Below are positions 1 to 6,337 of a stretch of DNA of 14,961 bases, piece by piece (position 1 is the first letter of the stretch; every line of letters begins with the position of its first letter). The stretch is taken from contig CAUQVP010000039.1 in NCBI GenBank assembly GCA_963521545.1, positions 1 to 14,961 of the forward strand, given 5' to 3'. The notes below the pieces were generated by a model. That model was not told where the DNA came from. It did not search any database and worked only from the letters and a program-made list of their open reading frames with translations. Both the position numbers and the translations under genes were made by a program. The stretch comes from JABCPE02 sp963521545. Lineage in GTDB: Bacteria; Bacteroidota; Bacteroidia; Flavobacteriales; Weeksellaceae.

Positions 1-139
1 TTATCTGCTGGGCGATTTCCTGCATGGAAACCTCAGGGAAAGGCGATTTTTTCAGAAGTAATTTGGTAAGGTCAGAGTTCAGATTTTCACTGATGTATTT
101 TTGTACTTCTGGCGCGGTTATTTTCTGAAAAAAACGCAT
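1..139 (-). CDS. N-terminus of a probable class I SAM-dependent methyltransferase (THUMP-like type), cut by window edge
   Basis: Only the first 46 codons are present; the reading frame is open to the window edge and begins at an ATG at 137-139. The translation contains the stretch LLLKKSPFPEVSMQEIAQQI. From memory of flavobacterial proteins, this resembles the N-terminal region of a Bacteroidota class I SAM-dependent methyltransferase with a THUMP-like tail. No catalytic motif lies inside the window, so the function rests on N-terminal similarity alone. The start is 3 bp after the stop of the upstream FtsB-like gene, so the two are probably co-transcribed. In some flavobacteria the gene after this septum protein is a methylmalonyl-CoA mutase subunit, but the residues seen here do not look like that family. 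Confidence 0.5.
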   Translation of the reverse strand, partial: MRFFQKITAPEVQKYISENLNSDLTKLLLKKSPFPEVSMQEIAQQI

Positions 140-142
140 GGT

Positions 143-508
143 TTATTTGTTTTTAGGCTTTGGATGGTCTATAGTAGCACTGTCCACTACGAGGATAAAA
201 ATTTCTTCGTTTTTCCTTTTCATAAAGTAGTTTTCGCGGGCGTATTTCTCTTTTTCATCCTTATTTTGCATAAGTCTTTTGTAGAAAGCCTCGTTTTTTT
301 CAAACTCTCCTTTGTAGAAAGCCAATTGCTCCTCGTATTTATTGATTTCTTGGTTTAGATTTCTGACCACGAGCCAAGAAGTATTGTCAATGAAAGTCAT
401 CCAAAAAACAAACACCGCACCTGTGAAAAAATATCTGTTCAAAAATATTTTTTTCACAAGTTCCATCTTTTGGTTGGTTTTTGGTTGGTTATTTTCAGTT
501 TGATTCAT
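143..508 (-). CDS. ftsB: FtsB/DivIC-like septum formation initiator protein
   Basis: A 121-residue bitopic membrane protein of the FtsB/DivIC family. In other bacteria these proteins join FtsL and FtsQ/DivIB in the divisome and help activate septal peptidoglycan synthesis. The layout is typical: a short cytoplasmic N-terminus (1-21), one membrane segment (about 22-42), a charged coiled-coil stretch (about 48-85), and the family signature around residues 87-106 (EKYARENYFMKRKNEEIFIL). The first ATG overlaps the 3' end of the uridine kinase gene by 14 bp, suggesting translational coupling. Met15 (codon ending near 464-466) is an alternative start that still keeps the membrane segment. The Lys/Pro-rich C-terminus (115-121) is probably not functional core. 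The family is clear from topology and signature; whether it acts as FtsB or DivIC in this lineage cannot be told. Confidence 0.85.
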   Translation of the reverse strand: MNQTENNQPKTNQKMELVKKIFLNRYFFTGAVFVFWMTFIDNTSWLVVRNLNQEINKYEEQLAFYKGEFEKNEAFYKRLMQNKDEKEKYARENYFMKRKNEEIFILVVDSATIDHPKPKNK

Positions 509-1124
509 TATTAGGCGTTTTTAGCGAGTTTCTCACTACGGTTGAAAGGAAATCTATCGCTACAGTGTTTGGTTTCATGTTTGGAATAATGATATCCGCA
601 TGAGATTTGGATGGTTCTATGAATTCATCATGCATCGGCTTTAGGGTAGTTTGGTAACGGTGTAAAACCTCTTCCAAATCCCTTCCTCTCTCTTGGGTGT
701 CCCTGCGGATACGGCGGATAAGCCTTTCATCATTGTCGGCATGGACAAAAACTTTCAAATCACACTCCTTCAAGAGTTCTTTACTCGTTAAAACTAAAAT
801 TCCCTCTACTATCAATACATCACGAGGTTCTATCACGGTGTAATTTCCTGTTCTGGTATGCGCTACGAACGAATAAATGGGCTGTTCTATGCTTTTTCCC
901 TTTTTCAAAGCGCGGACATGTTTCACCAATAAATCAAAGTCAATAGATTTAGGGTGGTCATAGTTCAAGCTTTCCCTTTCCTGAAGCGAAAGATGGGAAT
1001 TATCATGATAATAATTGTCCTGCGAAAGAACATTAACTTTCTCAGGATCAAGGCTTTTTAGAATTTTAGAAACTACAGTAGTTTTTCCAGAGCCAGTTCC
1101 TCCAGCGATACCGATAACAAGCAT
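495..1124 (-). CDS. udk: Uridine kinase
   Basis: A 209-residue uridine/cytidine kinase that phosphorylates uridine and cytidine to UMP and CMP in pyrimidine salvage, in the cytoplasm. Length matches the family (about 205-213). The P-loop GGTGSGKT sits at residues 8-15. It is followed by the nucleoside-binding LSQDNYYHD region (33-41), a DHPKSIDFD motif, the conserved YSFVAHTRTG segment, the Walker-B-like strand VLIVEGIL, and an Arg-rich lid (RLIRRIRRDTQERGRD). The start ATG at 1122-1124 gives the canonical N-terminus directly before the P-loop. A Bacteroidota-type -7 box lies just upstream. The 3' end overlaps the FtsB-like gene by 14 bp, making a udk-ftsB-methyltransferase transcript likely. 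Confidence 0.97.
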   Translation of the reverse strand: MLVIGIAGGTGSGKTTVVSKILKSLDPEKVNVLSQDNYYHDNSHLSLQERESLNYDHPKSIDFDLLVKHVRALKKGKSIEQPIYSFVAHTRTGNYTVIEPRDVLIVEGILVLTSKELLKECDLKVFVHADNDERLIRRIRRDTQERGRDLEEVLHRYQTTLKPMHDEFIEPSKSHADIIIPNMKPNTVAIDFLSTVVRNSLKTPNNESN

Positions 1125-1139
1125 AAAAATTTATTTTGG

Positions 1140-1147
1140 CAAAGATA
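1140..1147 (-). promoter_or_regulatory. Bacteroidota -7 promoter box upstream of udk
   Basis: On the minus strand the sequence reads TATCTTTGCC, matching the Bacteroidota sigma-A -7 consensus TAnnTTTG, with its last base 15 bp before the udk start codon. I could not find a convincing TTG -33 element at 17-23 bp upstream, so only the -7 box is called. Confidence 0.45.
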
Positions 1148-1256
1148 ATAAAAATATGCTTTTTTCTGCCGAAGAGGATTTGGTTTTAAAAAAGTTTTAA
1201 GATTTATTTTCTGTTAATATGATTTTGTAGCCAAAGTTTTGTTTTTTTTGAGAAGA

Positions 1257-1430
1257 CTAGTCATCACCTTCATTACAGCTATTTTTACTGGCTGTCCATC
1301 CCAAATAACATCCTAAGATAGTTAATATAGGATAGATGAACAGAGCAGACGGCGGATAAATTACAGGTAAAACACCCAAGAAGAAAACCCCTACAGCTAT
1401 GATGAGCAAATATTTAAAAAGTGTTTTCAT
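1257..1430 (-). CDS. Small two-segment membrane protein, unknown function
   Basis: A 57-residue hydrophobic protein, not assigned to a family. It starts MKTLFKYLLIIAVG, has one membrane segment at about residues 4-26 and a second at about 30-47 containing a short GCYLGW stretch, and ends in a polar, acidic tail (SKNSCNEGDD). The ATG at 1428-1430 is preferred over a TTG four codons upstream because it gives a short basic N-terminus and lies 20 bp after a good -7 box. It is flanked by exodeoxyribonuclease III upstream and uridine kinase downstream, with its own promoter-like box, so it may be a single-gene transcript. Compact size, plausible topology and the promoter box argue for a real gene; no function can be inferred. 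Confidence 0.6.
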   Translation of the reverse strand: MKTLFKYLLIIAVGVFFLGVLPVIYPPSALFIYPILTILGCYLGWTASKNSCNEGDD

Positions 1431-1450
1431 TTTTAAACCCAATTACATAA

Positions 1451-1458
1451 CAAAGATA
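1451..1458 (-). promoter_or_regulatory. Bacteroidota -7 promoter box upstream of the 57-aa membrane protein
   Basis: The minus strand reads TATCTTTG, identical to the box before udk and matching TAnnTTTG. Its end lies 20 bp before the ATG at 1430. It sits in the short gap after the exodeoxyribonuclease III stop codon. No clear -33 TTG was found. Confidence 0.45.
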
Positions 1459-1470
1459 GTAATATTTTGA

Positions 1471-2229
1471 TTAAAATTCCACCATCACAGGGCAGTGGTC
1501 AGAGTGTACGGCTTCTTTTAGGATGACGGCTCTTTTTAGCAGGTTTTCCATCGATTGGCTCAAGAAATTATAGTCCAATCTCCAGCCCTTGTTATTCGCT
1601 CTGGCATTTGCTCGGTAGCTCCACCATGAGTATTGGTTCGGCTCTTGGTTGAAATATCGGAAACTGTCTATCAGTCCACATTCATCGATGAATTTGCTGA
1701 GCCATTCGCGCTCTATGGGAAGAAACCCAGAGGTGTTCGCAAGGCGGATAGGGTCGTGGATGTCTATCGCCTGATGACAGATATTAAAATCGCCAGAAAT
1801 GATGAGATTTGGGATTTTCTTTTTTAATTCTTTGATGTAATCTAGGAAATCATAGCAAAACTGCATTTTAAAATCCAATCGGTCAATATTCGTAGCAGAC
1901 GGCACATAAACCGAAATCACAGAAAAGCCTTCAAAATCAGCTCTAATGATTCTCCCTTCGGCATCTATATGCTCTATTCCACATCCGTATTCTATATGTT
2001 TGGGTTCGTGTTTGGTGACGATTCCTACGCCGCTGTATCCTTTCTTTTCTGCTGAATACCAGTAACTTTGGTAGCCGAGTTCAGCGAAACTGATTTGGTC
2101 AATCTGCTCGGGCTGGGCTTTGCTTTCTTGGATGCACAAAATATCAGGGTTTGCTGATTTTAACCAAGATAAAAAATCTTTCCCAAAGGCTGCACGGATG
2201 CCGTTTACATTATAACTGATGAGTTTCAT
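1471..2229 (-). CDS. xth: Exodeoxyribonuclease III (AP endonuclease)
   Basis: A 252-residue ExoIII/AP endonuclease of the EEP superfamily, which cleaves DNA at abasic sites and trims 3' ends in base excision repair. All active-site motifs are visible: Asn7 in YNVNGIR (6-12), metal-binding Glu35 in IQES, Asp147 and Asn149 in SGDFN, the GWRLDYNF segment that carries a conserved Asp, and the terminal HSDHCP with Asp244-His245 as the catalytic pair. Length fits the family (about 250-270). The ATG at 2227-2229 gives the canonical MKLISYNVNG start. It follows the permease gene after a 54-bp AT-only gap in which I see no convincing promoter box, so it could be either read through from upstream or separately transcribed. 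Confidence 0.97.
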   Translation of the reverse strand: MKLISYNVNGIRAAFGKDFLSWLKSANPDILCIQESKAQPEQIDQISFAELGYQSYWYSAEKKGYSGVGIVTKHEPKHIEYGCGIEHIDAEGRIIRADFEGFSVISVYVPSATNIDRLDFKMQFCYDFLDYIKELKKKIPNLIISGDFNICHQAIDIHDPIRLANTSGFLPIEREWLSKFIDECGLIDSFRYFNQEPNQYSWWSYRANARANNKGWRLDYNFLSQSMENLLKRAVILKEAVHSDHCPVMVEF

Positions 2230-2283
2230 TTGTTTTAGAATTAAAATTTAAAAATAAAATATTTTTTATTGTTGATTAAAAAT

Positions 2284-3321
2284 TTATCGTTTTTTCATCA
2301 TCATTAGGAAAATCACAGGAATTCCGAATAGCGAACTGATGATATTGAGAGGCATTTGCCAAATCTCGGAAATAATGGAGAAAATCTCCATTATTAGGGC
2401 GCCGATGAGGACATTGAGAATCCATTGGTGCCATAGCTGGGCAGGATTCCAAATCATTCTACAAAAGTGTGGAACAATCACGCCGATGAACAGAACAGGC
2501 CCTAAAAACGCTGTGACAGAGGCTGATAGCAGAGATGAGGCGATGATGATGGTAAATTTCAGCTGGGTAAGATTCACTCCGAAAGTTCTGGCGTAGTCCT
2601 CTCCAAGGCTCATTCCTATCAGTGGTTTTATGGCTTTGAATGTGATGATTAGACCTAATGAAACAAGGACAGCTAACACCAAGTTTTGTGAAAAACTAAC
2701 TTGGTTATTCCCACCAAAAGACCATAGAATGTAGCTTTTCAGGGATTCGTTTTCGGCATAAAATTGTAAAATGCTGATGACAGCTCCAGCCAAAGCGGAC
2801 ACCAAAAATCCAAAAATAATGATGTAGGAAGAATCTTTGAAATTTTTAGAAAAAATCAATAGAAAAATCAGCAGGATAACGCTTCCGCAGATAGCAAAAA
2901 TACTGATTAGACTATGTTGGAGAAATTCAGGAATGATAAAATCTTTGGAAGCTAAAATGTAGAAAGCCACAGACAAACTTGCCGCGGAAGAAATTCCCAA
3001 TACAGAAGGCCCAGCCAATGGATTTTTAAAGTATTCTTGCAGCAGAAATCCGCTTGTAGGAATAGAAATTCCTGCCAGCAGCACGGCCAGAGTTCTATTC
3101 GCTCTTATGCTTATTATTTCCTGATGAAAATTTTCTTGACTCCAAAAATCAGAAAAACTCAGGTCGGAAAATCCAGTGTTAAGATTGATGACCAGTGAAA
3201 CCAATATCAAGCATAATAATACAACACAAAGAATCAAAAAATTTCTAAACATTCTGAAAGGAAAAACTGAAAAATAAGAAATGGCCTCAAGGTAATTTTT
3301 ACTTTTGAGACCATTGTCCAT
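2284..3321 (-). CDS. FecCD-family ABC transporter permease (iron-siderophore, heme or cobalamin type)
   Basis: A 345-residue inner-membrane permease of the FecCD/BtuC family, which forms the channel for importing iron chelates, heme or vitamin B12. Family features in order: a first membrane segment at about 27-47; the IRANRTLAVLLAG segment (72-84), corresponding to the usual R-x-P-R region; the NPLAGPSVLGIS motif (100-111); multiple further membrane helices; the ATPase-coupling region ending in GPVLFIGVIVPHFCRM (274-289); and the C-terminal LFGIPVIFL (331-339). Length is normal. An internal Met24 is an alternative start, since residues 1-23 are not conserved core. It lies 15 bp after a thioredoxin lipoprotein gene, so they are probably one operon. 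Neither an ABC ATPase nor a substrate-binding protein is adjacent, so the substrate cannot be deduced. Confidence 0.92.
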   Translation of the reverse strand: MDNGLKSKNYLEAISYFSVFPFRMFRNFLILCVVLLCLILVSLVINLNTGFSDLSFSDFWSQENFHQEIISIRANRTLAVLLAGISIPTSGFLLQEYFKNPLAGPSVLGISSAASLSVAFYILASKDFIIPEFLQHSLISIFAICGSVILLIFLLIFSKNFKDSSYIIIFGFLVSALAGAVISILQFYAENESLKSYILWSFGGNNQVSFSQNLVLAVLVSLGLIITFKAIKPLIGMSLGEDYARTFGVNLTQLKFTIIIASSLLSASVTAFLGPVLFIGVIVPHFCRMIWNPAQLWHQWILNVLIGALIMEIFSIISEIWQMPLNIISSLFGIPVIFLMMMKKR

Positions 3322-3336
3322 TAGATTTTTACAATG

Positions 3337-3891
3337 TTATTTCAAAGAATTGATTTTCTCTGTGAGAGCTTCTTTGGATGGAAAAGCTCCCATTATTTCT
3401 TCTCGTTTTTCTCCTTTTGTAATCAGGGTAAAAGGAATGGCATCACCTCTCCATGTTTCGAAGTTTTTGCTGAAAAAATCTTGGGAAAGGTTTCCAAAAT
3501 TGAATAAAATTATATTATTCTTTAATCCAGATCTTTCCGCAAAATCAGCAACTTTAGTCCAGTTCTGTGGCTCGTCTAAATTTATGAAGGTGAATTTTAC
3601 TTTTTCGTTTTTTAGTTCTGTCATTTTCTCCTGAAAATGAGGCATTTCATCCATACAAGGTCTGCACCAAGTAGCGAAAAAGTTGGTAACATAGAGAGTG
3701 TCATTTTTTTTAGGTGCAAAAACCTCAGAAATTTGTTCTTGGCTCATTTCTTTGAGCAGGGTAGAACTTTGCGGTTCTTGTTTTTCAGTGGTTTCTACGG
3801 TTTGGGTTTCTTCTGTTTGGATGTTTGTTTCCTCTTTTTTGTTGCAGCTTACTAAAGCTAAAACTGTTAATGTAGCGATGATTTTTTTCAT
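3337..3891 (-). CDS. TlpA/ResA-like thioredoxin-fold lipoprotein
   Basis: A 184-residue lipoprotein with a thioredoxin-like domain, expected to act as a thiol-disulfide reductase in the periplasm or on a membrane. The signal peptide (1-15) ends in the lipobox LVSC with lipidated Cys16. A Glu/Thr/Gln-rich linker (17-45) follows. The redox site WCRPC is at 75-79 in the context FFATWCRPCMDEMP, and the cis-proline is probably Pro153 in AIPFT. These match TlpA/ResA/DsbE proteins, whose roles include cytochrome c maturation and keeping periplasmic cysteines reduced; which role applies here is unknown. The FecCD permease follows 15 bp downstream. The start ATG at 3889-3891 gives a standard signal peptide. 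Confidence 0.93.
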   Translation of the reverse strand: MKKIIATLTVLALVSCNKKEETNIQTEETQTVETTEKQEPQSSTLLKEMSQEQISEVFAPKKNDTLYVTNFFATWCRPCMDEMPHFQEKMTELKNEKVKFTFINLDEPQNWTKVADFAERSGLKNNIILFNFGNLSQDFFSKNFETWRGDAIPFTLITKGEKREEIMGAFPSKEALTEKINSLK

Positions 3892-3941
3892 TCGAAAAAT
3901 TATTTTTTAAATTATTATTTGTAAATAAATTCCAAAAAATC

Positions 3942-3949
3942 CAAAACTA
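3942..3949 (-). promoter_or_regulatory. Possible -7 box for the thioredoxin-permease operon
   Basis: The minus strand reads TAGTTTTG, which matches TAnnTTTG, about 50 bp upstream of the lipoprotein start. No -33 TTG at the right spacing is obvious. In such AT-rich DNA the match could be chance. Confidence 0.3.
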
Positions 3950-3993
3950 TCAATTTTTAGTATTCTTATTCATAGATTTAGAAAAGAATTGAT

Positions 3994-4001
3994 TAAATTT
4001 G
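3994..4001 (+). promoter_or_regulatory. -7 box for the SanA-like gene
   Basis: TAAATTTGCC on the plus strand matches the Bacteroidota -7 consensus TAnnTTTG, and the same ten bases recur before the MFS gene. A start here implies a leader of roughly 95 nt before the TTG start at 4105, containing the inverted repeat. No clear -33 TTG was found. Confidence 0.45.
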
Positions 4002-4030
4002 CCTTAGACTTCTTGGGCTAAATTTATAGC

Positions 4031-4066
4031 TTGGCAAAGTTAAATAAAAAAAGAAGTAGCTGCCAA
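4031..4066. repeat. Short inverted repeat TTGGCA...TGCCAA
   Basis: TTGGCA at 4031-4036 is an exact inverted copy of TGCCAA at 4061-4066, with 24 bp between. It lies downstream of the -7 box and upstream of the SanA-like gene, so it would be in the leader. It could be an operator half-site pair or chance; there is no T-run, so a terminator is unlikely. Confidence 0.3.
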
Positions 4067-4104
4067 ACACAAAAAATTAAATAAAAGTTAAAAAACGCTA
4101 TACA

Positions 4105-4716
4105 TTGAGGAGGTTAGGCAATATTTTGAAAATATCTATTGTTATGATAGAAATTATGGTGCTGCTCATGTTCTGGGCGAATGTATGGGTTTTTCATTTG
4201 ACCAATGGAAGAACATTCAGCCAAGTGAGCAAGGTGCCTCCTCGGACATGTGCCCTGGTTTTGGGAACTTCTCCAAAGATGAAATCTGGTAAGGCAAATC
4301 CTTATTTCATCTCTAGAATGAAGGCTGCGGCGACTCTGTATCATCATGGGAAAATAAAAAAAATCATCGTAAGTGGAGAGAAAAGCCCTTATTATAACGA
4401 GCCAGAGGCGATGAAAAGTTATTTGGTTGGTTATGAGGGTGTTCCAGAAAATGTGATAACGGAGGATTTTGAAGGATTTAGTACGCGGGAGAGTATTCTT
4501 CGGTGTAAAAATATTTTTAATGAGTCTAATGTGATTATTGTATCTCAGGGGTATCACAACCTCAGAGCTTTGTTTTTTGCGAGAAATCATGGTATGAATG
4601 CATTGGGATTTGATGCGCGGGATGTCACAAAAAATGAGAGTTTTTACCGAAATCATATGCGGGAAGTTTTGGCGAGAGTTCAGGCGGCAGTGTATTATTT
4701 CTTAAAAATTTCATAA
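4105..4716 (+). CDS. sanA: SanA/YdcF-family (DUF218) membrane protein
   Basis: A 203-residue protein of the DUF218/SanA family. In E. coli, SanA affects envelope permeability (vancomycin exclusion at high temperature), but the biochemical activity is not established. Visible parts: a basic N-terminus, one membrane anchor (about 10-31), the family opening CALVLGTSPKM followed by NPYFISRM, the segment KKIIVSGEK, a YNEPEAMKSYL motif, and NVIIVSQGYHNLRALFFARNHG near the C-terminus. The start is uncertain. No ATG precedes the anchor; the chosen TTG (4105) keeps basic residues before the anchor, while a second TTG (4126) or the ATG at 4144 would give 196 or 190 residues. An unusual GAGGAGG stretch (4107-4113) lies 12 bp before the 4126 TTG and would suit it as a ribosome binding site. 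It is the first gene of the rightward block. Confidence 0.85.
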   Translation: MRRLGNILKISIVMIEIMVLLMFWANVWVFHLTNGRTFSQVSKVPPRTCALVLGTSPKMKSGKANPYFISRMKAAATLYHHGKIKKIIVSGEKSPYYNEPEAMKSYLVGYEGVPENVITEDFEGFSTRESILRCKNIFNESNVIIVSQGYHNLRALFFARNHGMNALGFDARDVTKNESFYRNHMREVLARVQAAVYYFLKIS

Positions 4717-4721
4717 ATTTG
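4714..4721 (+). promoter_or_regulatory. -7 box for the MFS gene, overlapping the sanA stop codon
   Basis: TAAATTTGCC matches TAnnTTTG; its first three bases are the stop codon of the SanA-like gene. It lies 56 bp before the MFS start and is identical over ten bases to the box before the SanA-like gene. No -33 TTG is evident. Confidence 0.4.
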
Positions 4722-4730
4722 CCCATTACC

Positions 4731-4763
4731 TAAGAATTAAATCCAAAAAGGAGCTGATTCTTA
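4731..4763. repeat. Inverted repeat TAAGAAT...ATTCTTA
   Basis: A perfect 7-bp inverted repeat (4731-4737 and 4757-4763) with a 19-bp spacer sits between the SanA-like stop and the MFS start. It is AT-rich and has no T-run after it, so it is a poor terminator. It may be an operator, a weak hairpin in the MFS leader, or chance. Confidence 0.25.
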
Positions 4764-4777
4764 AATGATAAAAAATA

Positions 4778-6295
4778 ATGAAACAGATAAAAAATAACCC
4801 TAAAATAATGCGTGCATGGGCGGTGTATGACTGGGCGAACTCGGTTTATTCCCTAGTGATTACATCTACCATTTTTCCTATCTATTATTCTATTCTGACG
4901 ACGGCTTATGAGAAAAATGAGTTTGTAGAAGAAACAGGAAAATGGATAAAAGTGCCTGTGCGAAATATGATTTCGTTTTTTGGGAAGCAGTATGAACCAG
5001 ATGCAGTCTATGGATATTCCTTGACATTATCATTTTTCATAGTGGTTATCCTTACGCCTATTTTGTCTTCTTTGGCGGATATCATCGGAAATAAAAAATC
5101 TTTTTTACAGTTTTTCTGTTACCTTGGAGCGACATCTTGTATGGGGTTGGCGCTCTTTGTGAATATGAAAACGGTGTATTTAGGTTTGCTTTTTAGCGTT
5201 ACTGCGAGTATTGGTTTCTGGGGGAGTTTGGTTTTTTATAATTCATTTTTGCCCGATATTGCTACGAAAGATAAGCAAGATGCATTGTCTGCAAAGGGCT
5301 ATGTCTATGGGTATATAGGCTCTGTGGTGCTGGTGATTATCTGCTTGATACTCATTCAGGTGGTAGCGCAGAATGCTAAGCAGGCGCTATTTTACACGAG
5401 GGTAAGTTTCTTATTGACAGGGGCTTGGTGGTTTGGTTTTTCGCAATATACATTTAAACACCTGCCGAAATTTGGGGAAGTTAAAGACCAGCTGCCAAAG
5501 GATTTGGTTTTGTTGAATTTTAAAAATATATTCAAATCTCATGAAGAGCATGGAGGGTGGTTTCAGGTAGTAAAAGGCAATATTAAATTCTACATAGAAA
5601 TAGTAAAAGAGAGTTTTAGAGAACTTTATAAAATAGGAAAAGAACTCTTTAAAACACCGAATCTAAAGTATTTCTTGTCAAGTTTCTTTTTCTATAGTGT
5701 AGGAATGCAGACAATTTTCCTAATGGCAACTTTATTTGGGAAAAGTGAAATAAACCTAGAAGAAGGAAAACTGATAGCAACTCTGTTAATCATTCAAATA
5801 GAAGCAATTATCGGTGCGGTTATATTTTCAAGGTTGTCTAAAAGAATAGGAAATAAAAATGTAATCAGTATCACGGTTTTCCTTTGGATAGTGGTCTGTG
5901 TATGGGCGTATGCACTTAATAAAGCTAATCCCAATGTGGAATATCATTTCTATGCCGTTGCAGGTTTGGTGGGACTTGTGATGGGAGGATTACAGGCGAT
6001 GTCCCGTTCTACTTATAGTAGGCTTTTGCCAGAGAATAGTATGGATAATACTACATTTTTTAGTTTTTATGATGTATTGGAGAAAATAGCCATAATGATG
6101 GGGACACTCATATTTTCATTTATTATTGATAAATATGATGTGATAAAGAACTGTTTTGCTCAAGTAGATATTGTTTTGCCATCAGCGGCAGGAATGCGTT
6201 TTGCGGCTTTCTTCATGGGTGTGTTTTTCCTATTAGGTTTGATTTTGATAAGATTTGTTAAAATTAAGGTGATGGGGGATAAGGAAGTTTTGTAA
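4778..6295 (+). CDS. UMF1/Atg22-type MFS transporter
   Basis: A 505-residue inner-membrane transporter. The N-terminus, with AWAVYDWANSVYSLVITST at about residues 12-30, is the hallmark of the UMF1 branch of the major facilitator superfamily, which is related to the yeast vacuolar effluxer Atg22. About 12 hydrophobic segments are spread along the chain, with the family-typical GGLQAMSRSTYSRLLPE motif in the second half and a large hydrophilic loop in the middle (about 230-290). The family includes amino-acid effluxers in fungi, but substrates of bacterial members are mostly unknown. The start ATG gives the expected short basic N-terminus. A -7 box upstream suggests its own promoter, and the dehydratase gene follows after 42 bp. 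A role in the polysaccharide pathway is not indicated; it may simply border the locus. Confidence 0.92.
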   Translation: MKQIKNNPKIMRAWAVYDWANSVYSLVITSTIFPIYYSILTTAYEKNEFVEETGKWIKVPVRNMISFFGKQYEPDAVYGYSLTLSFFIVVILTPILSSLADIIGNKKSFLQFFCYLGATSCMGLALFVNMKTVYLGLLFSVTASIGFWGSLVFYNSFLPDIATKDKQDALSAKGYVYGYIGSVVLVIICLILIQVVAQNAKQALFYTRVSFLLTGAWWFGFSQYTFKHLPKFGEVKDQLPKDLVLLNFKNIFKSHEEHGGWFQVVKGNIKFYIEIVKESFRELYKIGKELFKTPNLKYFLSSFFFYSVGMQTIFLMATLFGKSEINLEEGKLIATLLIIQIEAIIGAVIFSRLSKRIGNKNVISITVFLWIVVCVWAYALNKANPNVEYHFYAVAGLVGLVMGGLQAMSRSTYSRLLPENSMDNTTFFSFYDVLEKIAIMMGTLIFSFIIDKYDVIKNCFAQVDIVLPSAAGMRFAAFFMGVFFLLGLILIRFVKIKVMGDKEVL

Positions 6296-6337
6296 CAGCC
6301 TTCAAATAGAGTTTCTACTTTATAAAAGAATAAACTA

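Larger units (their letters stand above)
3892..4104. other. Divergent intergenic region between thioredoxin lipoprotein and SanA-like gene
   Basis: A 213-bp AT-rich region separates the leftward housekeeping genes from the rightward block. It holds one TAnnTTTG box for each direction, a 6-bp inverted repeat (4031-4036 with 4061-4066) and a 10-bp direct repeat TTAAATAAAA (4040-4049 and 4077-4086). I see no gene, RNA or terminator in it. Confidence 0.6.

Noticed and set aside
1201..1256. A-rich stretch (minus strand) after the 57-residue protein considered as a terminator
   Set aside because: On the minus strand the homopolymer is A rather than T, and no stable GC-rich hairpin precedes it.
2230..2283. 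Gap between permease and exodeoxyribonuclease III considered for a promoter or terminator
   Set aside because: It is almost pure A/T with no TAnnTTTG match on the minus strand. The AT-only palindromic look of the middle part is expected from composition.
3637..3910. Plus-strand open frames with hydrophobic translation opposite the thioredoxin lipoprotein
   Set aside because: They are the reverse complement of the Glu/Thr/Gln-rich linker and signal peptide; the minus-strand protein has a lipobox and WCRPC site.
4114..4656. Long open frame (180 codons) on the minus strand opposite the SanA-like gene
   Set aside because: The plus-strand frame has clear family motifs throughout. The antisense translation is rich in Arg, His and Ile with no recognisable domain or promoter, so it is a shadow frame.
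4731..4763. Inverted repeat considered as a rho-independent terminator after the SanA-like gene
   Set aside because: The arms are only 7 bp and AT-rich, the loop is long (19 bp), and no T-run follows on the plus strand.
4765..4797. Tiny open frame of ten codons starting ATG at 4765 just before the MFS start
   Set aside because: It overlaps the true MFS N-terminus in another frame and has no support as a leader peptide.
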